64,000 nucleotides of DNA from Clostridiales bacterium. GTDB lineage: Bacteria; Bacillota; Clostridia; Oscillospirales; Oscillospiraceae. Made by a program: the position numbers and the translations under genes. Within the stretch, counting starts at the first letter, position 1. Each line of letters starts with the position of its first letter. The notes under the pieces are model-generated. The model was not told the origin of the DNA. It saw nothing but the letters and a program-made list of their open reading frames with translations, and made no database searches. Below, one piece after another: positions 32,079 to 40,728 of this stretch. The DNA lies in assembly GCA_004558025.1 (NCBI GenBank), contig SFEG01000001.1, forward strand, positions 1-64,000. Direction: 5' to 3'.

Positions 32079-33533
32079 ATGAAATTAGCGGATCTTATAA
32101 AAAACATAGATGCAGCGGAGCTTGCCGCTTCGCCCGAGTGCGAAATAAGCGGAATAAGCTACGACTCTCGCTCGACGAAGCCGGGCGATGTGTTTGTCGC
32201 AATATCCGGCTTTGCGACCGACGGGTATAAATACATACCGTCTGCCGCCGAAAAGGGGGCGGCGGTCGTTATCTGCGACAGAGTGCCGCAGATCGAGATC
32301 CCGTATGTCCTGGTCGGCGACTGCAGAAAGTCGCTTGCACTCATCAGCCGTGAATTTTTCGGGGATCCCGCCGGCAAAATGAAGATCATCGGCATTACGG
32401 GAACAAACGGCAAAACTACGACGACATATCTTCTCAAACACCTGCTTGAGGAGACGATCGGCGCTAAGGTCGGACTTATCGGAACAAACGGAAATATGAT
32501 AGGTGACGAGTTTATCCACACCGAGCGTACAACGCCTGAGAGCTTTGAGCTTCAGCGGCTTTTTGCTCAGATGAATAAGGCAGGCTGTACCCACGTCGTT
32601 ATGGAGGTCTCGTCCCACTCGCTGGTGCTCAGCCGCGTCGCGGGTATAGATTTTGCAGTAGGCGCGTTCACGAATCTTACGCAGGATCACCTCGATTTCC
32701 ACCATACCATGGAGGAGTACGCAAGTGCCAAAGCAATGCTGTTTAAGTCCTGCCGTGTCGGCTGCATAAATATTGACGATACCTGGGCAGACGCAATGAT
32801 GAAAAACGCCTCGTGTAAGCTTATGACATATTCGGCGGCGGATAAGGAGGCATCACTCACCGCACGCGAAATAAAGCTTTCAGCAAGGGGCGTTTCCTTC
32901 ACCGCTTGCTTTGACGGGAAGACCGTTCCCGTGAGCCTTGCGATACCGGGGCGCTTTTCGGTCTATAATGCGCTCAATACCATAGCCGTAGGCCTCGCGC
33001 TCGGCATAAGTCTTGACGATTGCGCAAAAGCCATGAAAACGGCGCACGGCGTAAAGGGCCGCATGGAGCTCGTTCCGACCGACGGCGACTATACAATAGT
33101 CATCGACTATGCCCACACGCCGGACGCGCTGGAAAACGCATTAAAGGCATTGAGAGCTGAGAACACAGGGCGGATTGTTGTTCTCTTCGGCTGCGGCGGC
33201 GACCGTGACAGAACAAAGCGGCCCATAATGGGCGCCATAGCGGCCGATAATGCCGATCTTGTTATCGTAACGAGCGATAATCCCCGCACCGAGGAGCCGC
33301 AGAAGATAATAGACGAGATACTCGTCGGACTCGAGGGAAAGAAAACGGAGCATGTTACGATATGCGACCGCGCCGAGGCGATAAAATGGGCGATTGACAA
33401 CCATAGGGCAAATGATGTAATATTGCTTGCCGGCAAAGGCCATGAGGACTATCAGGTCGTCGGCCACGAAAAGCATCACATGGATGAACGCGAGATAGTC
33501 GCAGAACATATAGAGAAGAGGAACAAAAAATGA
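32079..33533 (+). CDS. murE: UDP-MurNAc-L-Ala-D-Glu:meso-diaminopimelate ligase
   Basis: 484 residues from ATG 32079 (GAGG upstream, 11 bases). The ATP loop is GITGTNGKTTTTYLL. The carbamylated-lysine region is 'SYDSRSTKPGDVFVAISG' followed by the central domain with 'HVVMEVSSHSLVLSRVAG'. The substrate-choosing motif is SDNPR, which marks meso-diaminopimelate rather than lysine addition. It adds the third residue of the stem peptide. It overlaps mraY by an ATGA. The expected neighbour murF is absent. Confidence 0.96.
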   Translation: MKLADLIKNIDAAELAASPECEISGISYDSRSTKPGDVFVAISGFATDGYKYIPSAAEKGAAVVICDRVPQIEIPYVLVGDCRKSLALISREFFGDPAGKMKIIGITGTNGKTTTTYLLKHLLEETIGAKVGLIGTNGNMIGDEFIHTERTTPESFELQRLFAQMNKAGCTHVVMEVSSHSLVLSRVAGIDFAVGAFTNLTQDHLDFHHTMEEYASAKAMLFKSCRVGCINIDDTWADAMMKNASCKLMTYSAADKEASLTAREIKLSARGVSFTACFDGKTVPVSLAIPGRFSVYNALNTIAVGLALGISLDDCAKAMKTAHGVKGRMELVPTDGDYTIVIDYAHTPDALENALKALRAENTGRIVVLFGCGGDRDRTKRPIMGAIAADNADLVIVTSDNPRTEEPQKIIDEILVGLEGKKTEHVTICDRAEAIKWAIDNHRANDVILLAGKGHEDYQVVGHEKHHMDEREIVAEHIEKRNKK

Positions 33534-34543
33534 CTCTTAAGCTGACCCTTGCGCTTGTAATGGCGTTTATAACCGCTGTCATAGTGGGCAGGTTTTATGT
33601 GCCCTGGCTGAAAAAGATCAAAGCGGGGCAGGAGATAAAGGAAAACGGACCGACCTGGCATATGTCAAAGTCCGGAACGCCCACGATGGGCGGCGTTATC
33701 TTCATAAGCGCCTGCACCCTCGTCTGCCTGACGGTGGGCTTTGACTCCATGCGCAGCGGCGACTTTACGCATATATTTGTTTTGCTTTTCGCACTCGTCT
33801 TCGGCGTCATCGGCTTTCTTGATGACTGGGAGAAGCTGCGCAAAAAGCAAAACCTCGGCCTGAGCGCTAAGGCAAAGTTCCTGCTCCAGCTCGTCGCGGC
33901 GCTCGTCTTTGTCCTTCTGCTGCGCAAAATGGGCTATATATCGACTCATCTTTATATCCCGTTTTGGAATGTTACTGTCTATATCCCCGAGGTGATCTAC
34001 TTTATCCTCGCGGCGTTTATTATCGTCGGAACGGTCAACGCGGTCAATATAACCGACGGTGTCGACGGCCTCGCCAGCGGAACGAGTATCCCAGTATGCC
34101 TGTTCTTCGCGGCTGTCAGCTTCCTTTGGGGAGATAAGTATATGGCGCTCGGCATATTCGCCTCGGCGCTTCTCGGCGGCCTGATGGGCTTTCTCGTTTA
34201 TAACTTTAATCCGGCAAAGGTGTTTATGGGCGACACTGGCTCGCTGTTTCTCGGCGGAGCCATAGCCGCGCTTGCCTTTGCTTATGATATGCCGCTTATT
34301 CTCATTACTCTCGGCATAGTCTATATAATCGAGACGCTTTCCGATATAATTCAGGTCACATATTTTAAGCTTACCCACGGTAAGCGTGTATTTAAGATGG
34401 CTCCGTTCCATCACCACCTCGAAATGGGCGGCTGGACGGGCAAAAAGTGGAAGGAAAAAGAGCTTTTTGCACTTTTTACTTCCGTGTCCCTTGTTTTTGC
34501 AATAATTTCATTCATAGGAATATATAATCGTTTCCAGCTCTGA
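33530..34543 (+). CDS. mraY: Phospho-MurNAc-pentapeptide transferase
   Basis: 337 residues, about ten membrane helices. Active-site segments: 'GFLDDWEKLRKKQNLGLS', 'NITDGVDGLASG', 'KVFMGDTGSLFLGG' and the histidine cluster FHHHLEMGGW. MraY makes lipid I on the inner face of the membrane from UDP-MurNAc-pentapeptide and undecaprenyl phosphate. Translationally coupled to murE. Confidence 0.97.
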   Translation: MTLKLTLALVMAFITAVIVGRFYVPWLKKIKAGQEIKENGPTWHMSKSGTPTMGGVIFISACTLVCLTVGFDSMRSGDFTHIFVLLFALVFGVIGFLDDWEKLRKKQNLGLSAKAKFLLQLVAALVFVLLLRKMGYISTHLYIPFWNVTVYIPEVIYFILAAFIIVGTVNAVNITDGVDGLASGTSIPVCLFFAAVSFLWGDKYMALGIFASALLGGLMGFLVYNFNPAKVFMGDTGSLFLGGAIAALAFAYDMPLILITLGIVYIIETLSDIIQVTYFKLTHGKRVFKMAPFHHHLEMGGWTGKKWKEKELFALFTSVSLVFAIISFIGIYNRFQL

Positions 34544-34560
34544 TAACGGAGGATGCGCCT

Positions 34561-35727
34561 ATGAAGTACGGCAGTGCCGAGCTCAGGATAAGGGAAACGA
34601 AAGATAAAACAAAGCGCGCGGGAATGGACATATCCTTCCTCGCGCTTGTTATGATACTTTTGACTGTCGGAGTTACTATGGTGCTGTCGGCAAGCTTTGC
34701 CAGGGCATATTTTGATCCGGGCGGCGTTACCGGCGGAAAGCCGACATATTATTTTGTCAGGCAATTTCTTTTCGCTGCACTGGGCGTTGCGGCGATGATC
34801 ATTTGCTCGCGCCTGCCGGTCGGCTTTTATAAGCGCTTTTCCGTGCCGCTTCTTATTGCTGCAATAGTGCTGCTCATGCTCGTTCCCATAATTGGAACGA
34901 ATGCAAACGGAGCAAAGCGCTGGATAGGGCTCGGCGCATTTACTATCCAGCCGTCTGAGATCGCGAAGATCGGCATAATACTGTCCTTTGCATCAATGAT
35001 ATGCGCTCGCCGCGGCAGAATGAGCAGCTTCCGCAGCGGCATATTGCCGTTTGCTGCGATACTTGCCGTCATCGTCGGACTTTTGGTGCTTGAACCGCAT
35101 TTTTCCGCATCTATAATAATCATCGCCATAGGTGGCGTGATGCTGTTTCTCGGCGGAGCGCGCCTGGGCTGGTTCATAGCGGCCGCCGTGGCGGCAGGCG
35201 GAGGAATAGCCGTTCTGCTGACAATGTTTCCCTATGCCTCAACGCGAATAACGACCTGGCGTGATCCCTTTGCGTCCACCTCGGACGAGGGGTATCAGAT
35301 AGTTCAGTCGCTTTATTCCATCGGCTCGGGAGGACTGACCGGTCTCGGCCTCGGACAGAGCAGACAGAAATATCTGTATCTTCCCGAGGAGCATAACGAT
35401 TTTATTTTTTCCGTTGTCTGTGAGGAACTCGGCTTTATCGGAGCGCTCCTCATACTAACGCTTTTTGCGCTTCTTATCATCCGCGGATATTGGATAGCGC
35501 TTCACTGCGCCGACAGATACAGCTTCCTGGTCGCTGCGGGTATAACGACGCTTTTGGCCATCCAGGTCATATTCAATGTCGCGGTCGTTACTAATCTTGT
35601 GCCCTGCACCGGTATTTCTCTCCCGTTTTTCAGCTATGGCGGAACGGCGCTTCTGATGCAGATGGCCGAAATGGGGATAGTGCTCAGCATATCGAGAGAT
35701 ATACCGGCAGGACGTGTGGGAGGATAG
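34561..35727 (+). CDS. spoVE: SEDS peptidoglycan glycosyltransferase FtsW/SpoVE
   Basis: 388 residues, about ten helices. Family motifs: 'NGAKRWIGLGAFTIQPSEIAK', 'PHFSASIIIIAIGGVML', 'LGQSRQKYLYLPEEHNDFIF' and the final 'GISLPFFSYGGTALLMQMAE'. SEDS proteins polymerise lipid II and work with a class B PBP, here the product of spoVD. In sporulating Firmicutes the copy in this position next to murG is usually called SpoVE; sequence alone does not separate it from FtsW. RBS GGAGG is 6 bases before the ATG. Confidence 0.93.
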   Translation: MKYGSAELRIRETKDKTKRAGMDISFLALVMILLTVGVTMVLSASFARAYFDPGGVTGGKPTYYFVRQFLFAALGVAAMIICSRLPVGFYKRFSVPLLIAAIVLLMLVPIIGTNANGAKRWIGLGAFTIQPSEIAKIGIILSFASMICARRGRMSSFRSGILPFAAILAVIVGLLVLEPHFSASIIIIAIGGVMLFLGGARLGWFIAAAVAAGGGIAVLLTMFPYASTRITTWRDPFASTSDEGYQIVQSLYSIGSGGLTGLGLGQSRQKYLYLPEEHNDFIFSVVCEELGFIGALLILTLFALLIIRGYWIALHCADRYSFLVAAGITTLLAIQVIFNVAVVTNLVPCTGISLPFFSYGGTALLMQMAEMGIVLSISRDIPAGRVGG

Positions 35728-35730
35728 AAC

Positions 35731-36861
35731 ATGAGAATAATATTTGCCTGCGGAGGCACGGCGGGGCATATAAATCCTGCGCTTGCCGTCGCAGGGCGTA
35801 TAAAGGAGCTTATGCCCGACAGCGAGTTTCTGTTTATCGGTGCTGTCGGCAAAATGGAGACGGATCTCGTTCCCCGCGCGGGCTATAAGATAGAAACCGT
35901 GCGGGTCAGGGGGCTCAGCCGAAAAAAAACGCTGGGTGGATTTTTCCACAATATAAGCGCCGCATGGTATCTTATATGTTCGACTATAAAAGCAAAGCGG
36001 ATAATTAAGCGCTTTAAGCCCGATGTTGTGGTCGGAACCGGCGGCTATGTGTGCTTTCCCGTGCTCAAGGCCGCATCGCAGCTCGGCATACCCACGGCCG
36101 TGCACGAGAGCAATGCCGACCCTGGTCTTACGACACGTATGCTCTCCAAAGTTGTCGACACGATAATGCTCGGCTTTGAGGAGAGCCGCAAATATTATAA
36201 AAACCCCGAAAAGACGGTAGTTACCGGAACTCCGGTGCGCGGCGAGTTCGGAGAATATTCAAAACAGGCGGCGAAGGCCGAGCTCGGCATACCGATGGAT
36301 AAGCCGCTTGTCGTCTCCGTATGGGGCTCGCTTGGAGCCGGGAATATGAACGAGGTCATGTGCGGCTTCATCGAGCATGCCGGAAAAAAGCCGGGCTTTA
36401 CGCTAATTCACTCGGCCGGTGTCGAGGGATACGAGAAGATGGTGACTCATCTGCGTGATACCGTTCCGGACTACGAAAAAAACGGAATGGACGTAAGAGA
36501 GTACATATACGATATGCCGCGCGTTATGGCGGCGGCGGATCTTGTCCTGTGCCGCGCCGGAGCCTCAACGATATCCGAGCTTACATACATGCATAAGCCC
36601 ACGATATTCGTGCCATCTCCGTATGTTACCAACAACCATCAGTTTAAAAACGCGAAATTAGTTGAAGACGCGGGCGGAGCCCTTATATTCGAGGAAGGCT
36701 GGGTTGAGCCCGATGAGCTTCTGAAAGCGGTCAAGGATATATTATCCTCGGACGATAAGATAGAAAAAATGTCGGCTGCCATGGCAAAGCTCGCAAAGCC
36801 GGAGGCGACCGATGTGATATGCGACAGGATATTTTCCCTCGTTGAGAAAAACGGCAAATAA
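35731..36861 (+). CDS. murG: UDP-GlcNAc:lipid I N-acetylglucosaminyltransferase
   Basis: 376 residues. The N-terminal glycine loop is CGGTAGHINPALA, with 'VVGTGGYVCFPVLKAA' and 'HESNADPGLTTRM' for lipid I binding. The C-terminal donor site is SVWGSLGAGNMNE and 'CRAGASTISELTYMHKPTIF'. MurG converts lipid I to lipid II. It follows spoVE by 3 bases. Confidence 0.96.
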   Translation: MRIIFACGGTAGHINPALAVAGRIKELMPDSEFLFIGAVGKMETDLVPRAGYKIETVRVRGLSRKKTLGGFFHNISAAWYLICSTIKAKRIIKRFKPDVVVGTGGYVCFPVLKAASQLGIPTAVHESNADPGLTTRMLSKVVDTIMLGFEESRKYYKNPEKTVVTGTPVRGEFGEYSKQAAKAELGIPMDKPLVVSVWGSLGAGNMNEVMCGFIEHAGKKPGFTLIHSAGVEGYEKMVTHLRDTVPDYEKNGMDVREYIYDMPRVMAAADLVLCRAGASTISELTYMHKPTIFVPSPYVTNNHQFKNAKLVEDAGGALIFEEGWVEPDELLKAVKDILSSDDKIEKMSAAMAKLAKPEATDVICDRIFSLVEKNGK

Positions 36862-36921
36862 CAAAAAATCACCTTGCAGCATAGAATGGCGTGATCAAAG
36901 TTCTTTCTGCGAGGTTTTTTT
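36857..36921 (+). promoter_or_regulatory. RBS-masking hairpin with internal CATAGAAT before the second murA
   Basis: ACCTTGCAG (36871-36879) pairs with CTGCGAGGT (36907-36915), then T6 reaches the ATG at 36922. The only RBS (GAGG) is in the 3' arm. CATAGAAT (36880-36887) starts the loop and matches a sigma-E -10 at 7 of 8 positions; the -35 (AATAACA, 36857-36863, 16-base spacer) is weak. Confidence 0.5.
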
Positions 36922-38175
36922 ATGGCAATATGGCATTGTAACGGAGGAAAACGCCTCAAAGGGGCGTGCTTTGTGCAGGGGGCAAAGAATGCGGTCCTGC
37001 CGATACTGGCCGCCTCGATCGTATGCCCAATCGAAACAGACCTTCTGAACGTTCCTCAGCTGAGCGATGTTGATGCTTCGCTGAGAATATTGCGCAGGCT
37101 CGGCTGCACGGCTCAGCAGCAGGAAAACGACGTGTACATAGATTCGCGCTCTTTAAGCTCAAGCGAGATACCGCAGAGCATGATGGAGAGCATGCGCTCA
37201 TCGGTTCTGTTCATGGGCGCACTTCTGGCGCGAAGCGGCGAGGTGCGGCTCACGCTTCCGGGCGGCTGCAAGCTCGGAGCGCGGCCGATAGATATGCATC
37301 TTGATGCAATGAAAGCACTGGGTGCAAAGATAGAGGAGCGCGGCTGCAAGATCGTCTGCACCGCGCCGAAGCTCACGGGAGCTCACATCCGCCTGCCGTA
37401 TCCGAGCGTCGGTGCGACGGAGAACGCTATGATAGCCGCTTGCGCGGCGGAGGGAGAGACCGTCATAACGGGCGCGGCGAGAGAGCCCGAGATCGAGGAT
37501 CTTCAGGAATACCTCCGCAAGGCCGGCGCGTATATATCCGGCGCGGGAACGGGCACGATAAGAATATCGGGCTTTGAGCCCGAGAGCCACGTCGGCCACA
37601 GAATAATCCCCGACAGGATAGCCTCGGCTACGTTTTTGTGCGCCGCTGCCGCAGCTGGAGGTGATATTGAGCTGCGCGGAGTTGATTCGAGGCAATTTTC
37701 GCGCCTTCAGCACTTCCTAAAGCAGTCCGGCTGTGATATAATATCGTCGCGCCGCAGCGTAAGGCTTATATCAGACGGTAAGCTGAGCTCCGTGGGCCGA
37801 GTCTCGACAGGGCCGTATCCCGAGTTCCCGACGGATATGCAGCCGCTTCTGATGGCGGCGCTTTTGAAGGCAAACGGCAGAACCGATTTTGTCGAGAACG
37901 TCTTTGACTCGCGCTTCGGTCACGCAAATGAGCTCAGGCGCTTTGGCGCGGATATCTCCGTCGAGGAGCGAAAGGCGTCGGTATGGGGCGTGCGCAGTCT
38001 CAAGGGCGCTGTCGTGAGTGCGGGAGATCTGCGCGGGGGAGCTGCCATGATAATCGCGGCGCTGGCCTCCGAGGGCGAAAGCCTTATAGTCGATCCGGGG
38101 CATATAGCCCGCGGCTATGAACATCTTGACCATAAGCTCCGCTATCTCGGAGCGGATATATTTTTGGAGTTGTAA
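36922..38175 (+). CDS. murA: UDP-N-acetylglucosamine 1-carboxyvinyltransferase paralogue in the dcw cluster
   Basis: 417 residues. Catalytic residues are kept: K22-N23 in QGAKNAVLP, C116 in LPGGCKLGARPIDMH, and the aspartate of EFPTDMQP. The usual DRIE-T/A-GT segment is changed to DRIASATF, losing the conserved glutamate. It lies between murG and divIB, where many Clostridia keep a MurA. The other copy, at 8247, has intact motifs and a vegetative promoter. An internal sigma-E-like promoter suggests this one may serve sporulation (inference). Confidence 0.93.
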   Translation: MAIWHCNGGKRLKGACFVQGAKNAVLPILAASIVCPIETDLLNVPQLSDVDASLRILRRLGCTAQQQENDVYIDSRSLSSSEIPQSMMESMRSSVLFMGALLARSGEVRLTLPGGCKLGARPIDMHLDAMKALGAKIEERGCKIVCTAPKLTGAHIRLPYPSVGATENAMIAACAAEGETVITGAAREPEIEDLQEYLRKAGAYISGAGTGTIRISGFEPESHVGHRIIPDRIASATFLCAAAAAGGDIELRGVDSRQFSRLQHFLKQSGCDIISSRRSVRLISDGKLSSVGRVSTGPYPEFPTDMQPLLMAALLKANGRTDFVENVFDSRFGHANELRRFGADISVEERKASVWGVRSLKGAVVSAGDLRGGAAMIIAALASEGESLIVDPGHIARGYEHLDHKLRYLGADIFLEL

Positions 38176-38177
38176 AA

Positions 38178-38948
38178 ATGGCAAATACTAATGATTATTA
38201 CCGCAAGCGCGAGGATCCGTATAAGCCGAAGCTCACGCGAAACGTGAACCGGCCGCTTACGTTTTTCCTTGTCATCGTCGCACTTATCTTCGTAATGAGC
38301 GTGTTCTTCAAGGTCTCGCGCATCGAGGTGAAGGGAAACTCTATCTACACCGCCGACGAGGTGATAAAGGCTTCCGGCATCGAAGAGGGCGATAACCTGT
38401 TTTTCATAAACGGTATCGCAGCCGGAAGCCGCGTCGCTGTGAAGCTGCCGTATGTCGACTCGGTGCAGATAAACCGCGGCCTGCCGAATCTCGTTACAAT
38501 CGAGATCACCGAGAGCAAGGCAGTCGGCTGTGTGAAGGTTGGCGACGAGCTGTGGTCACTCAGTAGCGGCGGCAAGTTCTTGAGCAGTATAAGTCAAAGC
38601 GACAGCGAGCATATCGCCATGATAAGCGGCATAAGCGTTTCGGATGCGGCGACGGGGGAGTATATCAAAGCTGCCTCCGGCGAGGAGAATAAGCTTGCCT
38701 ATTTAACGGATATACTCTATCAGGTGCAGGCTCGCGGCCTTGTCGGCAAGGTCACGGTTATCGACATGAGCGACGCCGCGAACCCCACGCTTGAGTATGA
38801 CAGCCGCTTCCTGGTCAAGCTCGGAGCTATGGATAACACAGAATACAAGTTCGGAAAGATGCTCTCTGCTGCCTCGCAGCTTTCGGCCGACGATGCCGGA
38901 ACGCTTGACGTATCTACAGGCGATAAGGTCATTTTTAACCCGAATTAA
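38178..38948 (+). CDS. divIB: Cell-division protein DivIB/FtsQ
   Basis: 256 residues. A short basic cytoplasmic N-terminus, one helix (about 27-45, LTFFLVIVALIFVMSVFF), then the POTRA domain 'VSRIEVKGNSIYTADEVIKA' and a beta domain with 'YVDSVQINRGLPNLVTIEI'. DivIB/FtsQ forms a complex with FtsL and DivIC at the septum. It follows murA by 2 bases. Confidence 0.9.
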   Translation: MANTNDYYRKREDPYKPKLTRNVNRPLTFFLVIVALIFVMSVFFKVSRIEVKGNSIYTADEVIKASGIEEGDNLFFINGIAAGSRVAVKLPYVDSVQINRGLPNLVTIEITESKAVGCVKVGDELWSLSSGGKFLSSISQSDSEHIAMISGISVSDAATGEYIKAASGEENKLAYLTDILYQVQARGLVGKVTVIDMSDAANPTLEYDSRFLVKLGAMDNTEYKFGKMLSAASQLSADDAGTLDVSTGDKVIFNPN

Positions 38949-38951
38949 TAC

Positions 38952-39008
38952 TTTGTTTACATAGCGGGGTAAAAATCTATTGACCTTACGGCCAAAAAGT
39001 TATAAAAT
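38952..39008 (+). promoter_or_regulatory. ftsZ promoter with upstream TTTGTTTACAT box
   Basis: TTGACC (38980-38985), 17 bases, TAAAAT (39003-39008). TTTGTTTACATAGC lies at 38952-38965 and differs by one base from the 14-mer in front of the first murA. The distance from box to -35 is 11 bases longer here, about one helical turn. Confidence 0.6.
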
Positions 39009-39076
39009 GTTACATATCGCGAAAAACGACTGTGGCGCATGCCGCATCTTCAAATAACAGTACTGGAGGAAACAAA

Positions 39077-40225
39077 ATGGATTTCAAAGCCGAAGTAGGC
39101 CCTGAAAATGTTGTAACTATAAAGGTCGTTGGTATCGGCGGCGCCGGCAACAACGTCGTAAATAGAATGGTCAAGTCCGGAACTCAGGGCGTTGAGTTCA
39201 TCGCCGTGAACACCGATAAGCAGGCGCTCGCGGTGTCCAGCGCGGATCAGAAGATCCAGATCGGCGAAAAGCTGACCCACGGGCAGGGCGCAGGCTCCGA
39301 TCCCGAGGTCGGCAAGAAGAGCGCGGAGGAAAGCCGCAATAATATCGCCAAGGCCGTTGAGGATGCCGACATGGTGTTCATCACCGCCGGTATGGGCGGC
39401 GGCACGGGCACAGGAGCTGCTCCCACGGTTGCCGATATCGCGCGCGAAGCCGGAATACTCACAGTCGGCGTCGTAACGAAGCCCTTCAAGTTCGAGGGTA
39501 AGCGCCGCATGGATCAGGCAAACGAGGGCATTAAGGAGATGCTCGGCAAGGTCGACTCTCTGCTTATCATCCCCAACGATCGCCTGAAGTACGCGACCGA
39601 TCAGAAGGTCACCCTTGCAAACGCGTTTGAGATCGCCGATGACGTTCTCCGTCAGGCCGTCACCAGCATTTCCGATCTTATAAAGAACACCGGCTTTATT
39701 AACCTCGACTTCGCCGATGTTACCTGCATCATGAAGAACGCAGGCTTTGCTCACATGGGCGTAGGCCGCGCGGCAGGCAAGGGAAAGGCTGAGGATGCCG
39801 CCCGCATGGCAGTCGCAAGCCCGCTTATGGAGACCTCAATAAACGGCGCGCACGGCGTGCTCATCAACATCACCGGCTCCGAGGATATGGGCCTTGAGGA
39901 TGTCGAGGCCGCTGCAAACCTCGTTCAGGAGGCCGCTCATCCCGACGCGAACATCATCTTCGGCGCAACCTTTGACGAGGCCATGCAGGACGAGATCCGC
40001 GTTACCGTCATAGCCACCGGCTTTGAGGAAGCGCCCACCGCGAAGCAGCCCGCCCAGCAGGCGGCAGCCCCCAAGAAGGCAGAGCCCGCATTTGAAAAGC
40101 AGCAGGGTATGTTCACCGCGGCAAGCGAAAAGGCGGCAGAGAAGAAGCCCGAGGAGGCCGCAAAGCCCGCCGGCGAGGAAGACCCTTTCGACAGCATCTT
40201 TAAGATCTTCAACGCAAATAATTAA
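39077..40225 (+). CDS. ftsZ: Cell-division GTPase FtsZ
   Basis: 382 residues from ATG 39077 (GGAGG, spacing 7; the open frame upstream lacks an RBS). The tubulin signature is G107-GGTGTG113, with 'VNTDKQAL', 'PNDRL' and 'FADVTCIMKNAGFAHMGVG' (T7 loop). FtsZ polymerises into the division ring. The C-terminal linker is alanine/lysine/glutamate-rich and the tail is DPFDSIFKIFNANN; the usual IDIPxFLR peptide that binds FtsA/SepF is not there. No ftsA lies in the cluster. Confidence 0.97.
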   Translation: MDFKAEVGPENVVTIKVVGIGGAGNNVVNRMVKSGTQGVEFIAVNTDKQALAVSSADQKIQIGEKLTHGQGAGSDPEVGKKSAEESRNNIAKAVEDADMVFITAGMGGGTGTGAAPTVADIAREAGILTVGVVTKPFKFEGKRRMDQANEGIKEMLGKVDSLLIIPNDRLKYATDQKVTLANAFEIADDVLRQAVTSISDLIKNTGFINLDFADVTCIMKNAGFAHMGVGRAAGKGKAEDAARMAVASPLMETSINGAHGVLINITGSEDMGLEDVEAAANLVQEAAHPDANIIFGATFDEAMQDEIRVTVIATGFEEAPTAKQPAQQAAAPKKAEPAFEKQQGMFTAASEKAAEKKPEEAAKPAGEEDPFDSIFKIFNANN

Positions 40226-40242
40226 AATTTTAATAGCAATTT

Positions 40243-40277
40243 AAAAGGCTGAGGACATGCTCCTCAGCCTTTTTTTA
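40243..40277 (+). terminator. Terminator of ftsZ
   Basis: AAAAGGCTGAGGA (40243-40255) pairs with TCCTCAGCCTTTT (40261-40273) around a 5-base loop, running into a T-tract. It ends the dcw cluster. Confidence 0.9.
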
Positions 40278-40281
40278 CGCC

Positions 40282-40327
40282 AAAAACGCAACTGTAAAAG
40301 GTATACTTTTTGACAGTTGCGTTTTTT
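40282..40327 (+). terminator. Second hairpin with T-run, in tandem
   Basis: AAAAACGCAACTGT (40282-40295) pairs with ACAGTTGCGTTTTT (40313-40326), 14 pairs with a 17-base loop, followed by one more T. It lies directly after the ftsZ terminator and just before the AT-rich orphan gene, acting either as a back-up terminator or as a leader of that gene. Confidence 0.7.
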
Positions 40328-40347
40328 CAGAAAGGAAAGGTGATTTT

Positions 40348-40728
40348 GTGCGATATATAGTTGATATTACCGAAGATACTGGCATTGGGGGTGTTATTGC
40401 GCTAATTGTTATTGTCGCAATAGTTATTGGAAGTTGCGGAAGCTCAAAGCACTCAAATTCTGAGACGAGGACTGAAAATTCATCATATACGTCCGAAATC
40501 AACAGCGACAGTGGCAATTATAGTGACACATACTATGATTATAACGATAATACATACATAGATGCTGATATAGCAAGTAATTATTCAGGTGGAGATAGTG
40601 TTAGCGGTGAGCAAGTTGAACAACTGCCAAATTCGCTTATCAATTGCTATCAAGTAACAAGAAGTCACTCAATGAGGATTTATGAGGGGAATGCATCAGA
40701 TGCATTTGGAACAATGCACAATGACTGA
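40348..40728 (+). CDS. AT-rich hypothetical membrane protein/lipoprotein, perhaps truncated
   Basis: 126 residues from GTG 40348 (RBS GAAAGG upstream). A hydrophobic helix (about 13-29, GGVIALIVIVAIVIGSC) ends in a possible lipobox cysteine, followed by a low-complexity Ser/Asn/Asp/Tyr region (SGNYSDTYYDYNDN). Base composition is clearly AT-richer than the flanking genes, suggesting transfer. After TGA 40726-40728 the same frame stays open for 15 codons (LIGKTDDYVSKYAH) to TAA, so the stop may be a recent nonsense change. No family recognised. Confidence 0.5.
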   Translation: MRYIVDITEDTGIGGVIALIVIVAIVIGSCGSSKHSNSETRTENSSYTSEINSDSGNYSDTYYDYNDNTYIDADIASNYSGGDSVSGEQVEQLPNSLINCYQVTRSHSMRIYEGNASDAFGTMHND

